Below are positions 4,260 to 6,566 of a DNA stretch of 6,566 bases, piece after piece. The position numbers and the translations under genes are program-made. Source of the stretch: Lachnospiraceae bacterium (lineage in GTDB: Bacteria > Bacillota > Clostridia > Lachnospirales > Lachnospiraceae); assembly GCA_017420605.1 (NCBI GenBank), contig JAFOIS010000303.1, positions 1 through 6,566 on the forward strand. Direction: 5' to 3'. Numbering within the stretch: position 1 is the stretch's first letter; each line of letters opens with the position of its first letter. A model generated the notes under the pieces. That model was given only the letters and a program-made list of their open reading frames with translations, searched no databases and was not told the DNA's origin.

Positions 4260-5984
4260 TCATAAAGGAAGCCTGTAGCGGCTCGAGATCACGTTTTTCT
4301 CGTAGATACCGCACTTCCGGCACGGTCCCGTATGATCCATGCCGTCCCTGCCGCGAAGAAGGCTCAGCACCGCCGCCCGGTAATTGGCGTCATTGAAGAT
4401 CCCGGAAAGCGGCGTTTCAAAAATGTTGACGCCCCAGTCACTTTTATAGACATTGCAGCAGCCGAGCAGCTTTCCGTCCCAGTTGACCTGCGGGGAAAGG
4501 ATCATCTGCGCGCACATCTCCGCGCTGCCGAACATATGATTCTCCCCGATATAGTATTCTTCCTCGCCGACTTCTTTCATACCGGTCACTTCATGAAGGT
4601 GCAGGGACCTGTCCTCGATAAAGCCCCCGCTCCAGTCGGGCTTGAAGAAGATCTCCATGCCGAGTTCCTCCGCCATTTTCTTTGCGGCAGCGGCTTCGTG
4701 CTGGTTATGGTTCATGAGGATGAACTGCCACCTGAGAAGCGGATGCTTTCTTTTGTATTTTTTCTTGAGTTCGTTGATCTTCCTGATATTCCGGTAGACT
4801 TTCTCAATATTTCCGTTCCGCCGGTACTGCTCGTACACTTCCTGCGTTACCCCGTCGAGCGATACCGTGATCGTGTCGGTATCAAACCGCACCAGCGCAT
4901 CGAGGACACGGTCCGGCACGTCGTTCAGATTCGTTCCGTTCCACAGCTGTATCAGGATATTCTTTTCATGCAGGATCTTCAGGATCTCGTACATTTCCGG
5001 GTTGCAGAAGGGCTCGCCGTTATTGGAAAGCTCCATTTTCCGGATACCTGGATTCTCATCCAGCAGCTTTCTTACCTGCGCCGCCCTGATATATCCCCGG
5101 CCGACCGTTCCGTAATTCTCCTTCCGCATATAGCATCCCGCACAGTTGAGCTGGCAGACGGTCGATACGTCAAGCCTCATCGCGATGGGGGTGTACTCAA
5201 CGATCTCATGGTATTCCAGATACTCCGCAAGGACGTCCGAAAGCTCCCTGATACGCATTCCATCTGCGTTTTCCGGCCTGGCCGCAAGGATCGGAATGCC
5301 GAGAAAGGTTTCTCCCGCATGGCCTGGGTCGATGATGGCGGTCACTTTTTCCCGGATCGCGGGAAATGCACAGAGGAGATCCTTGTTCTGCCAGTCCGCT
5401 TTCTCGATACAGAAGGGTTCGGTATCCCGCCGGAACGTATCCTGCCCGCTCTCAACGATCGCCGGCGGCGCCGCGACGCCGCCGCGCCAGCGTTTGTAGT
5501 TTTCAAGAAGAAGCCGGATCTCCTGCGGAACGGAAACAGGCGGCAGCCCATCCCAGCCCGCCTTATCGAGCACGCGCCGGATCTCATCCGCATAGTCGAC
5601 GCTGGCGATCACTATGATATCAGGCCGGGCCTCCGCAAGATCGGCGGCATTATAGACCGGATAACCCCGGAACCGGTCGCCGGTCACTTTGCGCGTATGC
5701 AGGAAGATCACTTCCGCGCTTATGTCTTTCGCAAACTGTTCGATCACGGAAAGGATACAGGCGCTGATCCTGCCGGTACCGTAAAAAGCGATCCTTTTTG
5801 CGCTGTATATAAACGGGAATCTTTCTTTCAGCGAAAGAGAGAGCATTCGCGAAACGTCGCCCGCAGCCGCGGGATCCGTCTGCCGCAGCGCATAATACTG
5901 CGCCTCCGCTTCCGCAAACTGACGTAAAAAATCCTGCGGTGAAGCCGTAGGATCGATAGAAAGCACTTTGTCCGATCGTGCCAT
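4260..5984 (-). CDS. radical SAM protein with N-terminal PglD-like Rossmann domain and SPASM/twitch-type C-terminus
   Basis: A 574-residue fusion. Residues 62-155 form a nucleotide-binding fold of the kind at the N-terminus of PglD and of FkbM-associated proteins (AFYGTGRISA 66-75, FRGYPVYNAADL 105-116, PDIIVIASVDY 121-131). Residues about 213-232 (AIIDPGHAGETFLGIPIL) echo the same pattern a second time. The radical SAM core begins at about 266 with the [4Fe-4S]/SAM motif CQLNCAGC (C277, C281, C284), followed by NNGEPF (321-326, the GGEP-like SAM contact) and SLDGV (375-379). The C-terminal domain has C491, C509, C510, C555 and C558, fewer cysteines than a full SPASM domain, so it probably holds one auxiliary iron-sulfur cluster. 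The ATG 5984 is preceded by AAGGA about 10 nt upstream. It follows the glutaredoxin-like gene after 34 nt and should share its transcript. Family members modify peptides, sugars or cofactors; the substrate here is unknown. Confidence 0.9.
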   Translation of the reverse strand: MARSDKVLSIDPTASPQDFLRQFAEAEAQYYALRQTDPAAAGDVSRMLSLSLKERFPFIYSAKRIAFYGTGRISACILSVIEQFAKDISAEVIFLHTRKVTGDRFRGYPVYNAADLAEARPDIIVIASVDYADEIRRVLDKAGWDGLPPVSVPQEIRLLLENYKRWRGGVAAPPAIVESGQDTFRRDTEPFCIEKADWQNKDLLCAFPAIREKVTAIIDPGHAGETFLGIPILAARPENADGMRIRELSDVLAEYLEYHEIVEYTPIAMRLDVSTVCQLNCAGCYMRKENYGTVGRGYIRAAQVRKLLDENPGIRKMELSNNGEPFCNPEMYEILKILHEKNILIQLWNGTNLNDVPDRVLDALVRFDTDTITVSLDGVTQEVYEQYRRNGNIEKVYRNIRKINELKKKYKRKHPLLRWQFILMNHNQHEAAAAKKMAEELGMEIFFKPDWSGGFIEDRSLHLHEVTGMKEVGEEEYYIGENHMFGSAEMCAQMILSPQVNWDGKLLGCCNVYKSDWGVNIFETPLSGIFNDANYRAAVLSLLRGRDGMDHTGPCRKCGIYEKNVISSRYRLPL

Positions 5985-6018
5985 GTGGACCTGTTCCTTT
6001 CCGGATGCGCCCGGCGTA

Positions 6019-6300
6019 TTATCGCTCCGAAGCCGTCTTCAAAGCATGTTCAAACTGCTGCCTGATCTTTTCGTAACCGTCCAGCGGGCTGCACTCATAG
6101 AGTTTTTCTTCTCCGCAGAAGATGGCCGGCACACGATAGTAATCGTATCTGTCCGAGATCTCCGGATGCGCGTTCTCTTCGATCCAGTCGATCGCGACAG
6201 CGGCGTAAGCTGCGTTCTCTTTCTCAAGTTCCTCCGCGGCCCTGCGTCCCATTCTGCAGTACGGACATCCGTCCAGATAAAAAACCGTAAGACTGCTCAT
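6019..6300 (-). CDS. glutaredoxin-like thiol-disulfide oxidoreductase
   Basis: A 93-residue single thioredoxin-fold protein. It has beta strand TVFYLDG, the redox motif CPYC (12-15) at the start of helix one (CRMGRRAAEELEKEN), a second strand (AYAAVAIDW), and the cis-proline strand RVPAIF (56-61, P58). The CPYC dithiol site is that of classical glutaredoxins and NrdH-like proteins. It reduces disulfides in the cytoplasm, using glutathione or another low-molecular thiol, or thioredoxin reductase in NrdH types; which one cannot be told. ATG 6300 is chosen because AAGGAGGG (6312-6319) lies just upstream and would fall inside the coding region if the Met 15 codons further up were used. It is the first gene of the transcript and is followed 34 nt later by the radical SAM gene; a shared redox role is possible but unproven. 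Confidence 0.9.
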   Translation of the reverse strand: MSSLTVFYLDGCPYCRMGRRAAEELEKENAAYAAVAIDWIEENAHPEISDRYDYYRVPAIFCGEEKLYECSPLDGYEKIRQQFEHALKTASER

Positions 6301-6311
6301 ATTCCGATCGT

Positions 6312-6319
6312 CCCTCCTT
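6312..6319 (-). promoter_or_regulatory. ribosome binding site fixing the start of the glutaredoxin-like gene
   Basis: AAGGAGGG on the minus strand, ending 11 nt before ATG 6300. It is the strongest ribosome site in the window and rules out the upstream in-frame Met at 6345. Confidence 0.75.
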
Positions 6320-6332
6320 ATGCAGACTCGAT

Positions 6333-6362
6333 ACCATATTATCATACCTTAAGTGACGTCAA
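6333..6362 (-). promoter_or_regulatory. promoter of the glutaredoxin / radical SAM transcript
   Basis: On the minus strand TTGACG (6357-6362, 5 of 6 to the -35 consensus) is followed after 18 nt by TATGGT (6333-6338, 4 of 6). A better-looking -10 word, GATAAT (6338-6343), lies only 13 nt away, so the exact -10 is uncertain. The -35 overlaps the palindrome TGACGTCA (6355-6362 region). Confidence 0.5.
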
Positions 6363-6364
6363 AT

Positions 6365-6379
6365 AAAAAGCCTCATGCC
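6365..6379 (-). other. orphan downstream half of a terminator
   Basis: On the minus strand GGCATGAGGC (6370-6379) is followed by TTTTT (6365-6369), which is the typical right arm plus T-tract of a rho-independent terminator. The 10-mer is the exact complement of an arm in the terminator at 1264-1285. No complementary left arm is found just upstream (6380-6405), so this looks like a terminator remnant left by a rearrangement, or a chance match. Confidence 0.35.
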
Positions 6380-6566
6380 GGTCGCGTAAACATACCTTCG
6401 GATTTAACAGGTCAGAGAACCCCTGTTTGTGATCAGATATCAGAAAGGGTGTACTTACTTTACATCAGATCTGTCTTCCCGACAACCTCTTTCCTGCGCT
6501 GAAACACGGAGTATGCCACCCTCTACATGTCCCATATCAACTGCCGGAAGTATTGCTGTCTCTTTC
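6380..6566. other. right-edge stretch without a recognised gene
   Basis: About 190 bases, less GC-rich than the genes to the left. On the minus strand a frame is open from the window edge (6565) to a TAA at 6455-6457, 36 codons, and could be the tail of a gene lying outside. Another minus frame ends at 6523. On the plus strand ATG 6513 is open to the edge for 18 codons. A 6-bp inverted repeat, AACAGG/CCTGTT, lies at 6406-6411 and 6422-6427. None of the short peptides is recognisable. It could be an intergenic region or the end of a mobile element. Confidence 0.4.

Noticed and set aside
4332..5927. 531-codon open frame on the plus strand
   Set aside because: It lies wholly opposite the radical SAM gene, whose motifs (CQLNCAGC, NNGEPF, Cys-rich end) are unmistakable. 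The plus-strand translation is rich in Arg, His, Asp and Pro without any domain, as expected of an antisense frame in GC-rich DNA.
6019..6345. 108-residue version of the glutaredoxin-like protein starting at 6345
   Set aside because: The added 15 residues contain the ribosome site (RR from AGG AGG) and part of the likely promoter, so the start at 6300 is preferred.
6455..6566. Transposase tail on the minus strand at the right edge
   Set aside because: Only 36 codons are visible, without DDE, HUH or other transposase motifs or confirmed terminal repeats. I could not support calling it a mobile element.
1..6566. tRNA, rRNA or CRISPR array
   Set aside because: No cloverleaf-like segments, conserved rRNA stretches or regularly spaced repeats were seen on either strand.

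Overview
The window looks like a chromosomal segment of a Gram-positive anaerobe of the Clostridia, possibly a GC-rich Lachnospiraceae or Oscillospiraceae relative. The reasons are visibly over 50% GC, strong AGGAGG-type ribosome sites, short rho-independent terminators, a radical SAM enzyme, and an ECF sigma factor next to a PrsW-type protease. The taxonomic placement is inference; no species is claimed. Every gene I accept is on the minus strand, so transcription runs from right to left.

Right edge (about 6380-6566): no convincing gene. It holds a 36-codon open tail running in from outside, a small hairpin, and what looks like the downstream half of a terminator without its upstream arm. 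A promoter (about 6333-6362) then drives a 93-residue glutaredoxin-like protein (6300-6019). This is followed after 34 bases by a 574-residue radical SAM protein (5984-4260). That protein has an N-terminal PglD-like Rossmann domain and a short Cys-rich auxiliary cluster domain of SPASM/twitch type.

Centre (4166-2020): four tightly overlapping genes encode an ECF-type sigma factor, a two-helix membrane protein that is the best anti-sigma candidate, a seven-helix membrane protein of unknown function, and a PrsW-family intramembrane metalloprotease. The overlaps are 14, 4 and 4 bases, which implies translational coupling. In Bacillus subtilis PrsW makes the first cut in the anti-sigma factor RsiW, so this layout reads as a self-contained sigma / anti-sigma / sensor / protease cassette. 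An AT-rich hairpin terminator with a duplicated stem arm closes it.

Left of that terminator is a second copy of the two-helix protein (1890-1570), clearly paralogous to the one in the cassette. It is followed by a 60-residue membrane protein (1485-1303) and a strong terminator (1257-1285). Beyond it, a separate promoter (1168-1196) drives a PLP-dependent aminotransferase of the HisC/CobD type, which is cut off by the left edge of the window.

The point of most interest is the cassette with its paralogous pair of small membrane proteins. It appears to be an envelope-stress or signal-responsive ECF system whose anti-sigma factor has an unusual hairpin architecture. The roles of the radical SAM protein, the glutaredoxin and the aminotransferase in it are not shown by the sequence.
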